A stretch of DNA of 64,000 bases. Origin: Sulfobacillus thermosulfidooxidans DSM 9293. GTDB lineage: Bacteria; Bacillota; Sulfobacillia; Sulfobacillales; Sulfobacillaceae. The DNA is taken from the NCBI RefSeq assembly GCF_900176145.1, contig NZ_FWWY01000001.1, forward strand, positions 2,245,595 through 2,309,594. The letters are read 5' to 3'. The notes below the pieces were generated by a model. The model was not told the DNA's origin, ran no database searches, and saw only the letters and a list, made by a program, of their open reading frames with translations. Position 1 is the first letter of the stretch. The number at the start of each line of letters is the position of its first letter. Made by a program: the position numbers and the translations under genes. Positions 16,990-25,840 of this stretch are shown here, piece by piece.

Positions 16990-17012
16990 TCTTTCCATCT
17001 CCTTTTACCACT

Positions 17013-17051
17013 TTTTGAGGATAACCGGATCAGTGAAAAATATCCTCAAAA
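17013..17051. repeat. Perfect 11-bp inverted repeat in the odhA leader
   Basis: TTTTGAGGATA (17013-17023) and TATCCTCAAAA (17041-17051) with 17 bases between. It lies about 25-60 bases upstream of the odhA start. The arms are AT-balanced and the arm-to-arm spacing is about 28 bases, so it may be a dimeric-repressor site or an RNA hairpin in the leader. The surrounding 17,052-17,273 gap otherwise shows no gene. Confidence 0.6.
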
Positions 17052-17273
17052 TCGTTAACCCCGAAGGACGACGTTGCCAATTTGTGTCGAACAGTACTTT
17101 CTAACCCGCTTATTACTATAACCATCCCTTCCTATTCTGGCTAATCACTGTTTTCTATAAGAAAGTAAACTCACAGTTATATAAAGGCCGTGAAGATGAT
17201 TGTCAGATTTTCGCTGTTCGCGTAAAATTTCATGGTTACATCGAATTATCGATTCCAGGCGAGGAGGCCTTGT

Positions 17274-18014
17274 ATGCATCTTGGATATTTATCCATTGAT
17301 TCATATTTGATAGCATTCCTCATCGTATTGGCCGCCTTTGCCATTCGGGGAATGCTAGGATTTGGATCGGGATTAATTTCCGTATCACTTTTAATATTTT
17401 TCTTGCCGATTAAAGAGGTCGTGCCTATTGTCTTTTTGTTGGATGGTGTCGCGTCCTTAGCGTTAGGTTCGTATGATTTTAAAGAGATTCGTTGGCAGGA
17501 AATGCCCTGGTTATGGATTTTTACGATTTTCGGATTGATTGTCGGAGCCTGGATCTTAAAAACCTTGCCGGCTCAGAGTGTGACCGTATTACTGGGAGTT
17601 TTCATTCTTCTCTATGTCATTTATGCGATAGTGACGAAACCCGAGCGTTTGCCCCAAGTCTCCCGGGTTTGGGGTGCCCCATTAGGGTTTTTAGGGGGCG
17701 TTATCGGGAGCTTATATGGAGGTGGTGGTCCCTCTATTGTGGCATATTTTCAGATGCGGCATCTGGATAAACGGGCGTTCCGTGCCTCGTTTCAATTTAT
17801 CGCTATCACGGACAGTATTGTCCGTGGCAGCCTGTACTTCCTCCTCGGATTGTTAGGTGCCAAAACGGTGATAACGTCGGCTTGGTTGGTGCCTGCGGTG
17901 GCCATTGGATTGATTGGCGGGAACTTTCTCCATTTTCGAATTGACGCTAGACGGTTTCAATACCTTGTACTTTTGGTTCTGGCATTTGCCGGCATTAAAT
18001 TAGTTATTCCCTAA
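17274..18014 (+). CDS. TauE/SafE-family permease
   Basis: A 246-residue membrane protein of the TauE/SafE family, which exports sulfite, sulfoacetate or other organosulfur anions. The family's two repeated halves are visible: GMLGFGSGLISVSLLIFFLP near residue 30 and a second half after residue 140 with GGVIGSLYGGGGPSIVAYFQMR, the conserved Gly-rich repeat with GGP. Seven to eight membrane segments are expected. Start ATG 17274 has GAGGAGG eight bases upstream. The substrate is not determinable; in a sulfur-oxidising organism sulfite export would be plausible. Confidence 0.88.
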   Translation: MHLGYLSIDSYLIAFLIVLAAFAIRGMLGFGSGLISVSLLIFFLPIKEVVPIVFLLDGVASLALGSYDFKEIRWQEMPWLWIFTIFGLIVGAWILKTLPAQSVTVLLGVFILLYVIYAIVTKPERLPQVSRVWGAPLGFLGGVIGSLYGGGGPSIVAYFQMRHLDKRAFRASFQFIAITDSIVRGSLYFLLGLLGAKTVITSAWLVPAVAIGLIGGNFLHFRIDARRFQYLVLLVLAFAGIKLVIP

Positions 18015-18025
18015 TCCTAATAGCC

Positions 18026-18064
18026 TAGATAGCGCCACATCCGAAGAGGACAGGGCGCTATCTA
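18026..18064. repeat. Inverted repeat after the TauE gene
   Basis: TAGATAGCGCC (18026-18036) pairs with GGCGCTATCTA (18054-18064). It lies directly after the permease stop codon and may act as a terminator, but no T tract follows. Confidence 0.6.
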
Positions 18065-18133
18065 AATGACATCTCACAATGTACAATAGATTTAAAAAGA
18101 ATATCTATAAAACTTAGACATTTGTGACGTCAT

Positions 18134-19042
18134 ATGAGGCAAAGGGTGTCATTAGCCATTCGGGTCAGTATTCTCGATCTTCTCTCATTATTGACAATGA
18201 ATTTGATTTGGGCAGGTACCTATCCGGCGACAGCGGTGGCGCTTATTTCCATTTCCGCATCCTTGCTCACGTTAATCCGTTTGGGAACCGGTAGCCTAGT
18301 GATGTTGCCATTTTTATGGCGAAACGTCCGGATATGGTCCGGGCGAACCATTCTGCGCACCGCCTTTTTAGGAGTCATCGGGTTCTCTCTGCCTCTGGTC
18401 TTGCAAACACAAGGATTAAAAGCGTCGACCCCAGCAATGGCTGCGATCTCGATTGCCTTAGAACCCTTAATGACAGCCGTCATGGCTAGTGTGCTGCTCA
18501 AGGAGCATCTGTCCCATGCCCGCAAGTGGGCCCTGGCTATTGCCGCGTTTGGGGCTTGGGCCGTGGCCGGGTTTCCCCGGCCAGGGGTCAAAGGCTATAT
18601 TACGGGAGACATCTTGTTAGTATTAGCGATTTTATGTTTTGCGGTCTATAATGTTTACTCTTCTTCATTAAGTCGGCATTTGAGTCCTGGGCAAGCGACT
18701 GCCGGAACATTTCTCGGCGGTTTTCTGGGGACGATTCCTATTTGGTTAATAACGGGAGCGAAGTGGCCAGCGACGTGGCATCCGGCGAGTATTATGGCTA
18801 CCGTTTATCTTGCCTTATTAGGAACGGCTTTAGCGTATTTCTTATGGATGCATACCGCTTCCCGTATTCCTGTGGCGTTAATGGCCCTATTTCTCTATCT
18901 ACAACCGGTTTTAGGCGTCGTTCTATCGATGCTCCTGACACCGACTCATCTTAGTGGATCGTTTGTGATAGGATCCTTAGCAATCTTGGGAGCCTTATAC
19001 ATCGGCCGTGATAAAGCTCCAATGCCGTCCGCTTCGGCTTAA
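18134..19042 (+). CDS. DMT-superfamily (EamA) transporter
   Basis: The 302-residue protein has ten membrane segments in two five-helix EamA repeats, as in drug/metabolite exporters. Recognisable elements are NLIWAGTYPATAVAL in helix 1, a KAST-PAMAAI-type region in helix 4 with a conserved E in LEPLMTAVMASVLLKEHL, and the second repeat with GTALAYFLWMHTAS and LQPVLGVVLSMLL. Substrates are usually amino acids or metabolites, but none can be assigned. No Shine-Dalgarno is evident at ATG 18134; GTG 18146 or ATG 18197 could also start it. Confidence 0.85.
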   Translation: MRQRVSLAIRVSILDLLSLLTMNLIWAGTYPATAVALISISASLLTLIRLGTGSLVMLPFLWRNVRIWSGRTILRTAFLGVIGFSLPLVLQTQGLKASTPAMAAISIALEPLMTAVMASVLLKEHLSHARKWALAIAAFGAWAVAGFPRPGVKGYITGDILLVLAILCFAVYNVYSSSLSRHLSPGQATAGTFLGGFLGTIPIWLITGAKWPATWHPASIMATVYLALLGTALAYFLWMHTASRIPVALMALFLYLQPVLGVVLSMLLTPTHLSGSFVIGSLAILGALYIGRDKAPMPSASA

Positions 19043-19100
19043 GGGCAATGCCGGTTAAAAACAAGTCGCAAAGACAATTGAGTAATGGGAGGAAACGCTT

Positions 19101-19652
19101 TTGCCTTTAGAAATTGCTCCTCATCATGAATCTCCTGATATGGTGTATTGGGATGTGCTTCAAGTCCGGTCCTGGACATTATACGTTGCGGCGACCCCCT
19201 TCGGTTTATGCCGGGTTACCCTTCCGGGAGAAAGCCTTGATGACGATGTGAAGTGGCGCATGCGTTTTATGCCAAGTGCCCAGTGGCGGCATGATCCGGG
19301 GGCGCTTGAGACATTTACGCAACAGTTGAGCGAATATTTCACCGGCACACGCCAAGATTTTTTTGGAACCTTGGACTTATACGGGACACCATTTCAACGG
19401 GCGGTATGGCAAGCGCTGTTAACCATCCCTTACGGTGAGACCAGGTCCTATCAAGATGTTGCCCAAATGATTCACGATCCCAAAGCGGTAAGAGCTGTAG
19501 GCGGAGCCAACCATGCCAACCGCATTCCTATTATCATTCCTTGTCACAGGGTGATCGGCAAGCAGGGTGATTTAGTCGGGTATGGGGGCGGTCTTGAGGT
19601 AAAGCAGGAATTGCTGAAATTGGAACAACAAACACGGAGAATCTTTTGTTAG
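19101..19652 (+). CDS. ogt: Methylated-DNA--protein-cysteine S-methyltransferase
   Basis: The 183-residue suicide enzyme removes O6-alkyl groups from guanine onto its own Cys. The catalytic motif IIPCHRVIGKQG is at about residues 146-157, the helix-turn-helix with the arginine finger is in VRAVGGANHANR just before, and the DNA-binding region TPFQRAVWQALLTIPYGETRSY starts near residue 94. Start TTG 19101 is supported by GGGAGG. The N-terminal 80 residues are a divergent RNase-H-like domain as in Ogt/AGT proteins. Confidence 0.95.
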   Translation: MPLEIAPHHESPDMVYWDVLQVRSWTLYVAATPFGLCRVTLPGESLDDDVKWRMRFMPSAQWRHDPGALETFTQQLSEYFTGTRQDFFGTLDLYGTPFQRAVWQALLTIPYGETRSYQDVAQMIHDPKAVRAVGGANHANRIPIIIPCHRVIGKQGDLVGYGGGLEVKQELLKLEQQTRRIFC

Positions 19653-19684
19653 GTTGTCGGTCTGGCTGGGGGAGACTTATAGGA

Positions 19685-19713
19685 AAAATCGACTCGCAAG
19701 ACGCGAGTCGATT
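19685..19713 (-). terminator. Terminator of the leuCD operon
   Basis: AATCGACTCGC (19687-19697) and GCGAGTCGATT (19703-19713) form an 11-bp stem. Read on the reverse strand the stem is followed by a run of T residues (TTTTT at 19684-19688), ending the leu operon. Confidence 0.9.
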
Positions 19714-19720
19714 AGAACGG

Positions 19721-20311
19721 CTAGCCGTGTTGGGATTCATATAAGGTGATGCGGTCCTCATACTGCAAGGTGCGAGCAATATCATCCAAGCCGTGTACCA
19801 GGGTTTCTTGCAAGTAGGGATCTAACTCAAATGATGCGATGAGTTGACCATCATCGGCCTTGACTTGAAGATTTTCTACGTCCACCGTCAGATATAGGGG
19901 AGTTGATCCTTCTGCCAAAGACATGAGGTGGCGCACGGTGAGTTCCGGTAAGATTAATGGCAGCATCCCATTCTTAAAACAGTTGTTATAAAAAATATCC
20001 GCAAATGATGGCGCAATAATAACCCGAAATCCATAGTCAGCCAATGCCCAGGGGGCATGTTCGCGGGAAGACCCACATCCAAAATTTTGCCCAGCAATCA
20101 GAATACTGGCTCCCGCGTAGCGGGGTTCATTCAGGATAAAATCAGGACGGGGACGGCCTTGGGCATCATAACGCCAGTCAAAAAAGAGAAACTCGCCGAA
20201 ACCGGACCGTTCTACCCGTTTCAAAAATTGTTTGGGGATAATTTGGTCCGTATCAATATTGGCGCGATTTAAGGGTACAGCCAGTCCACGGTGTTGTTGC
20301 AGTGGGGTCAT
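19721..20311 (-). CDS. leuD: 3-isopropylmalate dehydratase small subunit
   Basis: LeuD is the swivelling subunit of the isopropylmalate isomerase, which converts 2- to 3-isopropylmalate in leucine synthesis. The 196-residue product has [16 protein letters not shown] near residue 17, [17 protein letters not shown] (about residues 65-81) and the substrate loop [17 protein letters not shown]. The start is ATG 20311, preceded by AAGGAGG; an in-frame longer version reaching 20362 would touch the leuC stop but has no ribosome site. The enzyme works as a heterodimer with LeuC. Confidence 0.96.
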   Translation of the reverse strand: MTPLQQHRGLAVPLNRANIDTDQIIPKQFLKRVERSGFGEFLFFDWRYDAQGRPRPDFILNEPRYAGASILIAGQNFGCGSSREHAPWALADYGFRVIIAPSFADIFYNNCFKNGMLPLILPELTVRHLMSLAEGSTPLYLTVDVENLQVKADDGQLIASFELDPYLQETLVHGLDDIARTLQYEDRITLYESQHG

Positions 20312-20361
20312 CCGATTATCCTCCTTCGCCTCATTATCATCGTTTCCGACATTTGCCTGCA

Positions 20362-21768
20362 TTAATCCAATAAATTTCTGACATCGACGAAATGGCCGTA
20401 TAAAGCGGCTGCCGCAGCCATTTGTGGACTGACCAAATGAGTTCGGCCGCCTTTTCCTTGCCGGCCTTCAAAGTTCCGATTGGATGTCGAGGCACAACGC
20501 TCGCCAGGTTCGAGAATATCGGGATTCATGCCCAAACACATACTACAACCCGGTTCACGCCATTCGAATCCTGCGTCAATAAAGATCTGGTGAAGGCCCA
20601 TCGCCTCCGCCTGGCGCTTGACGAGTCCGGAGCCAGGAACAACCATGGCGCGTACACGGGGATGGACTTTCTTCCCTTTAACGATGTCTGCGGCCTTTTG
20701 CAGATCTTCTAAGCGACCATTAGTACAGGAACCAATAAATACCCTGTCAACAGGAATCTCGGTCAAGGGCGTGCCGGGTTTAAGCCCCATATATTCAAGG
20801 GCATACCGTGCGGATTCGCGCATACTGTCATCGGCAAAAGAGTCCGGATCGGGGACATTCTCATCAATCCGGGCAACCATGCCAGGACTTGTGCCCCACG
20901 TTACCATCGGAATTAACGTTTCCAGGTCGATGACGACTTCGCGGTCAAAGCTCGCTCCGGGATCTGTAGCATACTGGAGCCATCGGTCTTTGATTTGTTC
21001 GAAAGCGTCACCTTGAGGAACATGAGGCCGTCCCCGCAAATAATTGATGGTCGTTTCATCCGGCGAGACCATACCAGCCCGGGCACCGGCTTCAATAGAC
21101 ATGTTACATAACGTCATTCGTTCATCCATCGTCAACGCGTGCACCGCATCGCCCATATATTCAATGACATAGCCGGTAGCCCCTGAGGTGCCGATTTGTC
21201 CAATTAAGGCCAAAATCATGTCTTTGGGTGTCACACCAGGTGGCCGTTTACCGGTAAAATACACGGCCATTGTTTTGGGCTTTGACTGTACTAGGCACTG
21301 CGTGGCCAAGACATGTTCGACTTCGCTTGTGCCAATCCCGAAGGCCAAGGCACCAAAAGCGCCGTGTGTGGATGTATGGCTATCGCCACAAACAATGGTC
21401 ATGCCAGGCTGGGTTAAACCTTGTTCCGGACCAATAATGTGCACAATTCCCTGTTCAGGATGGTGCAAATTAAAGAGAGGAATGTGATACTGCCGACAAT
21501 TTTCCTCTAAAAGATCCATTTGGCGTTTGGCAATGGGATCGGTAATAGGGAGACTGCGGTCAGTTGTGGGCACATTATGATCCATGACGGCAAACGTGCG
21601 ATCGGGTCGTCGTACGGTCCGGTTATGCAGCCGCAATCCTTCAAAGGCTTGTGGCGAAGTCACTTCATGAATCAAATGTAAGTCGATATACAGCAAGGCG
21701 GGTTGTCCCGGTTCTTGCATGACCACATGATCGTTCCAAATTTTTTCAAAAAGAGTTAAAGGGGGCAT
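20362..21768 (-). CDS. leuC: 3-isopropylmalate dehydratase large subunit
   Basis: The 468-residue 4Fe-4S subunit of isopropylmalate isomerase, aconitase superfamily. The three cluster cysteines are in [13 protein letters not shown] (about residue 347) and [11 protein letters not shown] (about 407-417). Other family features are [25 protein letters not shown] near residue 130 and [11 protein letters not shown] near the end. The bacterial LeuC length (about 465) fits. It heads the leuCD unit with a clear sigma-A promoter upstream. No leuA/leuB lies in the window. Confidence 0.97.
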   Translation of the reverse strand: MPPLTLFEKIWNDHVVMQEPGQPALLYIDLHLIHEVTSPQAFEGLRLHNRTVRRPDRTFAVMDHNVPTTDRSLPITDPIAKRQMDLLEENCRQYHIPLFNLHHPEQGIVHIIGPEQGLTQPGMTIVCGDSHTSTHGAFGALAFGIGTSEVEHVLATQCLVQSKPKTMAVYFTGKRPPGVTPKDMILALIGQIGTSGATGYVIEYMGDAVHALTMDERMTLCNMSIEAGARAGMVSPDETTINYLRGRPHVPQGDAFEQIKDRWLQYATDPGASFDREVVIDLETLIPMVTWGTSPGMVARIDENVPDPDSFADDSMRESARYALEYMGLKPGTPLTEIPVDRVFIGSCTNGRLEDLQKAADIVKGKKVHPRVRAMVVPGSGLVKRQAEAMGLHQIFIDAGFEWREPGCSMCLGMNPDILEPGERCASTSNRNFEGRQGKGGRTHLVSPQMAAAAALYGHFVDVRNLLD

Positions 21769-21841
21769 GGGACGTCACCTTCTTAAATTAGTGAGATCAA
21801 TGAAAGGAACACCAAGAAAGAATTGCATAGGTGTTCAGAAA

Positions 21842-21870
21842 AATATACACTGATTTAAAGAGATTGCCAA
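21842..21870 (-). promoter_or_regulatory. Sigma-A type promoter of leuCD
   Basis: On the reverse strand TTGGCA (21865-21870), a 17-base spacer and TATATT (21842-21847) form a strong housekeeping promoter about 75 bases upstream of leuC. I looked for a T-box between it and the start codon and saw none. The rest of 21,871-22,046 shows no gene. Confidence 0.75.
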
Positions 21871-22046
21871 GATAAACAAGACAAATCCCCTTGTCGTAGC
21901 GAGTATGTTTTCCCGTAGCTTATTCTTCCAAAGAGAATGACTCACAAAAAACGATGGAATTTGCTTGGCAACCGAATTCTAAACAAATACGTAGATGGTA
22001 GGCTAGGACTGTGAGAGCGGCAGGGAAGGAATGGACCAGAGGCTTC

Positions 22047-22187
22047 TTACTCGTCCTGGTCCATTTTCGTAATGCGCACAAACCATTTACCCAAAAAGGT
22101 AAACAAAACTGTCGTGACAATAATGGCGCCAATAATGGTCGCGACTGTGGGATGGTAACTTAAAACTTGCGGTAATTTTGGCCACAT
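22047..22187 (-). CDS. Single-span small membrane protein
   Basis: A 46-residue protein starting at ATG 22187, with GAGGG eight bases upstream. It has one membrane segment (about residues 17-35, TIIGAIIVTTVLFTFLG), a basic WFVRITK stop-transfer and an acidic end MDQDE. No family is recognised. It lies between leuC and a DUF763 gene on the same strand. Confidence 0.55.
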   Translation of the reverse strand: MWPKLPQVLSYHPTVATIIGAIIVTTVLFTFLGKWFVRITKMDQDE

Positions 22188-22290
22188 TGTTAAATCCCTC
22201 TCGTTCGCGTTGTCATGAAAATTAGGCAAAATCTTGTTGATAACATTACTCAGTGTAATACCATTATGCGGACGCGTAAAGAGTATGGCT

Positions 22291-23385
22291 TTAGCTTTGG
22301 GTGGGATTATCCCAGTGAGCTAAACGGCGCAAGCTGGCTAATTTTGTACGGTCATCAATCCGGGCTTTGTTCAAAGCCTCTTCTAAAATTTGCAAGGAAT
22401 GATTGTAATCACGGCGATTTACTGGGTAGGGAATCCCGTCTTTTCCCCCATGCGCAAAACTGTAACGGACGGGATCATGGTAAGTGATAGGGGATCCAAA
22501 AATTATTTCGGCGACCATGGCCAAGGCCCGCAGTGTCTTTGCACCCACCCCAGGAGTCATGACCAAATCTTGATAGCTGTGGAGATCACGCTGGTAAAGC
22601 GCATCCAGGGCTTTATTGAGATATTGGGCCTGAGGAATATCATGATGGCTTGGCATAATCAATTCTTTTTCGCCGTGATTCATGCGCAAAGAGCGTAAGG
22701 CCAGTAGCACTTCCTCAGGTTGGCGTGCCAATTGCAAAGAAGCGTGTTGGATGGGGACATTGTCTTTTTCAGTTAAATTTAAAACATGGGGGACCTTTCG
22801 GCCCACAATGCCGTGATGAGGTTCTACCGTAAAGCTCTTCACGGTGTCACTCAACCAGTGATAACGGCGGGCGGTTTGTGATTGGTCGTTCATACCTTGT
22901 TGAATGACCGTCCACTGCCCATCAGCAGTGAATATCATGACATGGTGATAGAGTTGATAGCCGTCCTGGACTAAAGCATTATCCACTTTAGCGACCAAAC
23001 GGCTCGTATCCTTTAAGTGTCCAATGTCTTGGGGAAGAGCAGCCCGTTCGCCGATGGCATCAATTTCCCGCGGGGTCTGACGGGCCGTATTGCCTTTGCC
23101 CCCGACAATAAACAGTCCTAATTCGCGCTGCTTCTGAGACAACCCTTCTTTCAAAGCACCAAGTCCTACGGTAGTGAGCCCTGATGAATGCCAATCAAAC
23201 CCGATAACCGCTCCAAAAGCTTGAAACCATACCGGATCAGCAAAGCGGCGCAAAACTTCTTTAGTGCCGAATTCCACAATAATGGCCTCAACAATCGCGG
23301 CACTTAATTGGGTCATTTTTTGAAACAGCCATGGCGGACAGTGGCCTCCATGGAGGGGCGCGGTGGCCGTCCCCACTTTGGGCAT
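22291..23385 (-). CDS. DUF763 domain-containing protein
   Basis: The 364-residue protein matches DUF763, a family seen mostly in thermophilic archaea and bacteria with no defined biochemical role. Characteristic stretches are the start MPKVGTATAPLHGGHCPPWL, the ARFADPxWFQAxGxxxGFDWHSSG region as RRFADPVWFQAFGAVIGFDW, and MPSHHDI around residue 255. Toward the end LVMTPGVGAKTLRALAMVAE is a helix-hairpin-helix-like segment suggesting DNA contact, an inference. Start ATG 23385 has GAGGGTGG upstream. It is convergent with nothing close and lies 224 bases from the divergent glycosylase gene, which hints at a possible link to DNA repair. Confidence 0.85.
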   Translation of the reverse strand: MPKVGTATAPLHGGHCPPWLFQKMTQLSAAIVEAIIVEFGTKEVLRRFADPVWFQAFGAVIGFDWHSSGLTTVGLGALKEGLSQKQRELGLFIVGGKGNTARQTPREIDAIGERAALPQDIGHLKDTSRLVAKVDNALVQDGYQLYHHVMIFTADGQWTVIQQGMNDQSQTARRYHWLSDTVKSFTVEPHHGIVGRKVPHVLNLTEKDNVPIQHASLQLARQPEEVLLALRSLRMNHGEKELIMPSHHDIPQAQYLNKALDALYQRDLHSYQDLVMTPGVGAKTLRALAMVAEIIFGSPITYHDPVRYSFAHGGKDGIPYPVNRRDYNHSLQILEEALNKARIDDRTKLASLRRLAHWDNPTQS

Positions 23386-23609
23386 GATGATCACCACCCT
23401 CAAGAATAATTAATTATATCAAGTTTTGTGGGGGTTCTTGGGATGAAAGGACTTTTAAAAGACAACACGTGCTCTTATGAGCCACGAACTATGGCATGAA
23501 ACCCCGGTGATATTGCCTGAAGAATTCAGGGCATGAGAAGATACACAAGATGGGAATAGGAGAGGGCACCTTTTGGGATTTTTAGAGATCCAAAGGGTGT
23601 CATAAAGAA

Positions 23610-24299
23610 ATGATGAGAAGGGAGGATATTATTACCACGATCACGTCAACGAGATATCCTTGGAATGGACAAGTTGATCAGGAATTTTTCGACCTCCCCA
23701 CACACGAATTAGCTAAGCGACTTTTGGGAATGATCTGTGTCCATGAGACGCCCTTAGGGCGTACGGCAGGCCGTATTATCGAAGTTGAAATGTATAAAGG
23801 TCCGTGGGATAAAGCGGCTCACAGTTATGGAGGCAAAATGACGGAAAGGACCCGTGTCATGTATGGTCCTCCGGGACATGCTTATGTCTACTTTATTTAT
23901 GGTATGCACTATTGCCTTAACGTCGTTAGTGGACCAGTGGGTTATCCTGAAGCCATATTAATTCGGGCGTTGGAACCAGTAGAGGGACTTGATATAATGG
24001 CCAAACGCCGGCAGATTCGACACTTGGGTTCTATGCGCCAAGTCTGTCAATTGACCAATGGCCCTGGAAAATTGGCGCAGGCTCTTGGCATTACCCGTGA
24101 GCATTATGGTTTGCCTTTGTATAACTCGCCGCTTACTCTTTATCATGATCAAGACCCGCTGCCTTCGTCACAGATTGCAGCGGGTCCGAGGATCAATGTT
24201 AGTTATGCACAAGAAGCGGCGGATTTTCCTTGGCGTTTTTGGATTGTCGACCATCCGTGCCTATCGGTCAAAACGCCTGCTCAAAAGACAAAGACTTGA
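23610..24299 (+). CDS. DNA-3-methyladenine glycosylase (AAG/MPG family)
   Basis: The 229-residue enzyme excises alkylated and deaminated purines in base excision repair. Its family marks are LAKRLLGMICVHE near residue 34, RIIEVEMYKGPWDKAAHSYGGK with the catalytic Glu (about residue 57-60), RTRVMYGPPGHAYVYFIYGM, CLNVVS, and LTNGPGKLAQALGI near 150. The start at ATG 23610 is not preceded by a strong ribosome site; ATG 23613 follows at once. Its stop codon overlaps the 3' end of the convergent serA gene by 19 bases. Confidence 0.95.
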   Translation: MMRREDIITTITSTRYPWNGQVDQEFFDLPTHELAKRLLGMICVHETPLGRTAGRIIEVEMYKGPWDKAAHSYGGKMTERTRVMYGPPGHAYVYFIYGMHYCLNVVSGPVGYPEAILIRALEPVEGLDIMAKRRQIRHLGSMRQVCQLTNGPGKLAQALGITREHYGLPLYNSPLTLYHDQDPLPSSQIAAGPRINVSYAQEAADFPWRFWIVDHPCLSVKTPAQKTKT

Positions 24300-25840
24300 C
24301 GAATTTCCGGAATTTGTTTGAGATCCCGTACTAATTCTTCCGGGGCTGTTTGATCTAAGGACAAGATCATCAGGGCCTGGTGAGCTTTTTCATCCCGGCC
24401 CAAATGTAAATTGCCAATATTGATATTGTATTGTCCCACTAACGTTCCCACTTTACCCACAACACCCGGTGCGTCGTTGTGTACAGTCATTAGTGCATTT
24501 TTGGGCCACGGCAAATCCATGGCAATCCCATTGATGCGGCGTAGACGGGGAACGTGATTGTCGAGGACCACCTCCGTAGTGGTTTCTGAATGACCTTCTA
24601 AACGGAGGCTTAAAGCCGGGGCTTGATTGGGCCCCGCTTCTTCGACCAGAAGCTTTAAGCCCTGCTCTTCAGCTTTAATCAGAGCGTTGACAGCATTGAC
24701 ACGACCATCTAATTGCTCGCTTAAGACAGCGGCAATGACGGTTTGTTTGAGCCAAGGAATAGCGTTTTTGGCTATTGGCCCCTTTAAGGTCAAAACCAAG
24801 GGAACAGTGAGCGTTTTGTTCATTTGAGCAAAAATGCGACCGACAACCCGAGCCCCCTCATCCAAGATGCCAAATTCGTCCGGTGTGAGAGGAGGAACAG
24901 GCACATTGACGATATTGGGAGGGGTTTGCCCTTGTAAGGCGGCAATAACTCCTTTGGCGGTCATGACGGCCACCCCAGTCATGGCTTCTTGGGTGCTTCC
25001 CCCCAAATGGGGAGTGAGAACCGCTCGGGGATGGCGGAATAAGGGGAAATCTTTTGGTGGCGGTTCTTGACTAAAGACATCTAGGCCAACCCCTAAAAGA
25101 TGTCCCATATCCAACAATTCCGCGAGGGCTGCTTCATCAATCATGCCCCCACGAGCGACATTCACAACGATAGCGCCTTTGGGTAAGCGTGAAAGCAGGT
25201 CCATCCCGATTTGCGGTCCCGATTTCGGCGTGTGTAACGTTAAAATGTCTGACACTGGCATGAGTTCTTCGAGGGAATCAATGCGGGTGACATTATGTGC
25301 TTGGAAAATTTCGTCACTGACGAAAGGATCATACGCATAGACCGTCATCCGAAAACCGTGAGCAATGCGAGCCGCTTCGCGTCCTACTTTTCCGAAGCCG
25401 ATAATTCCAAGACGGCGGTCATGGAGTTCTCCTCCCAAAAACTTTTTACGGTTCCAGCCGCCCTCGCGCACATGAGCATCCCCCAAATGGATATTGCGAA
25501 GAATGGTGAGCATGTGCCCAAAAGCTTGTTCAGCGGCGGCAATCGCATTTGCCCCCGGAGCGTTAACGACGGCGATACCAAATTCCGTACAAGCTTTCAA
25601 ATCGACATTGTCGACACCAGAACCGGCCCGGGCAACGACTTTTAAGCGGGGACGGTTCATCAGCACTTCCCGCGGCAGCCGGTGTGCACTGCGGATGATG
25701 ACGGCATCATAATCCCCAAGAATTTCGGGCAATTGTTCTTTGGGAAGAAGATCGTAGGCATCGACATCTGCGACTTCGCGTAACATGTCTATACCTTCTT
25801 GACCAAGGGTTTCTGTAATCAAAATGCGTGGGCGAGTCAT
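24281..25840 (-). CDS. serA: D-3-phosphoglycerate dehydrogenase
   Basis: The first enzyme of serine synthesis, oxidising 3-phosphoglycerate with NAD. The 519-residue protein is the long form: NAD-binding domain with GFGKVGREAARIA near residue 148, catalytic Arg/Glu/His in NVARGGMIDEAAL and PHLGGSTQEA, an allosteric substrate-binding domain (about 310-440), and a C-terminal ACT domain (about 445-519, DAPGVVGKVGTLVGQYNIN) for serine feedback. Its ATG overlaps the stop of the aminotransferase gene (TAATG), so the two are coupled. The operon lies behind a T-box. Confidence 0.97.
   Translation of the reverse strand: MTRPRILITETLGQEGIDMLREVADVDAYDLLPKEQLPEILGDYDAVIIRSAHRLPREVLMNRPRLKVVARAGSGVDNVDLKACTEFGIAVVNAPGANAIAAAEQAFGHMLTILRNIHLGDAHVREGGWNRKKFLGGELHDRRLGIIGFGKVGREAARIAHGFRMTVYAYDPFVSDEIFQAHNVTRIDSLEELMPVSDILTLHTPKSGPQIGMDLLSRLPKGAIVVNVARGGMIDEAALAELLDMGHLLGVGLDVFSQEPPPKDFPLFRHPRAVLTPHLGGSTQEAMTGVAVMTAKGVIAALQGQTPPNIVNVPVPPLTPDEFGILDEGARVVGRIFAQMNKTLTVPLVLTLKGPIAKNAIPWLKQTVIAAVLSEQLDGRVNAVNALIKAEEQGLKLLVEEAGPNQAPALSLRLEGHSETTTEVVLDNHVPRLRRINGIAMDLPWPKNALMTVHNDAPGVVGKVGTLVGQYNINIGNLHLGRDEKAHQALMILSLDQTAPEELVRDLKQIPEIRQVFVF

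Noticed and set aside
18026-18064. Terminator after the TauE-family gene
   Set aside because: Stem is strong but there is no T tract on either strand, so it is listed only as an inverted repeat.
21769-22046. Search for a T-box or leader peptide before leuC
   Set aside because: A promoter is clear, but no T-box core, specifier or attenuator-like terminator was found.
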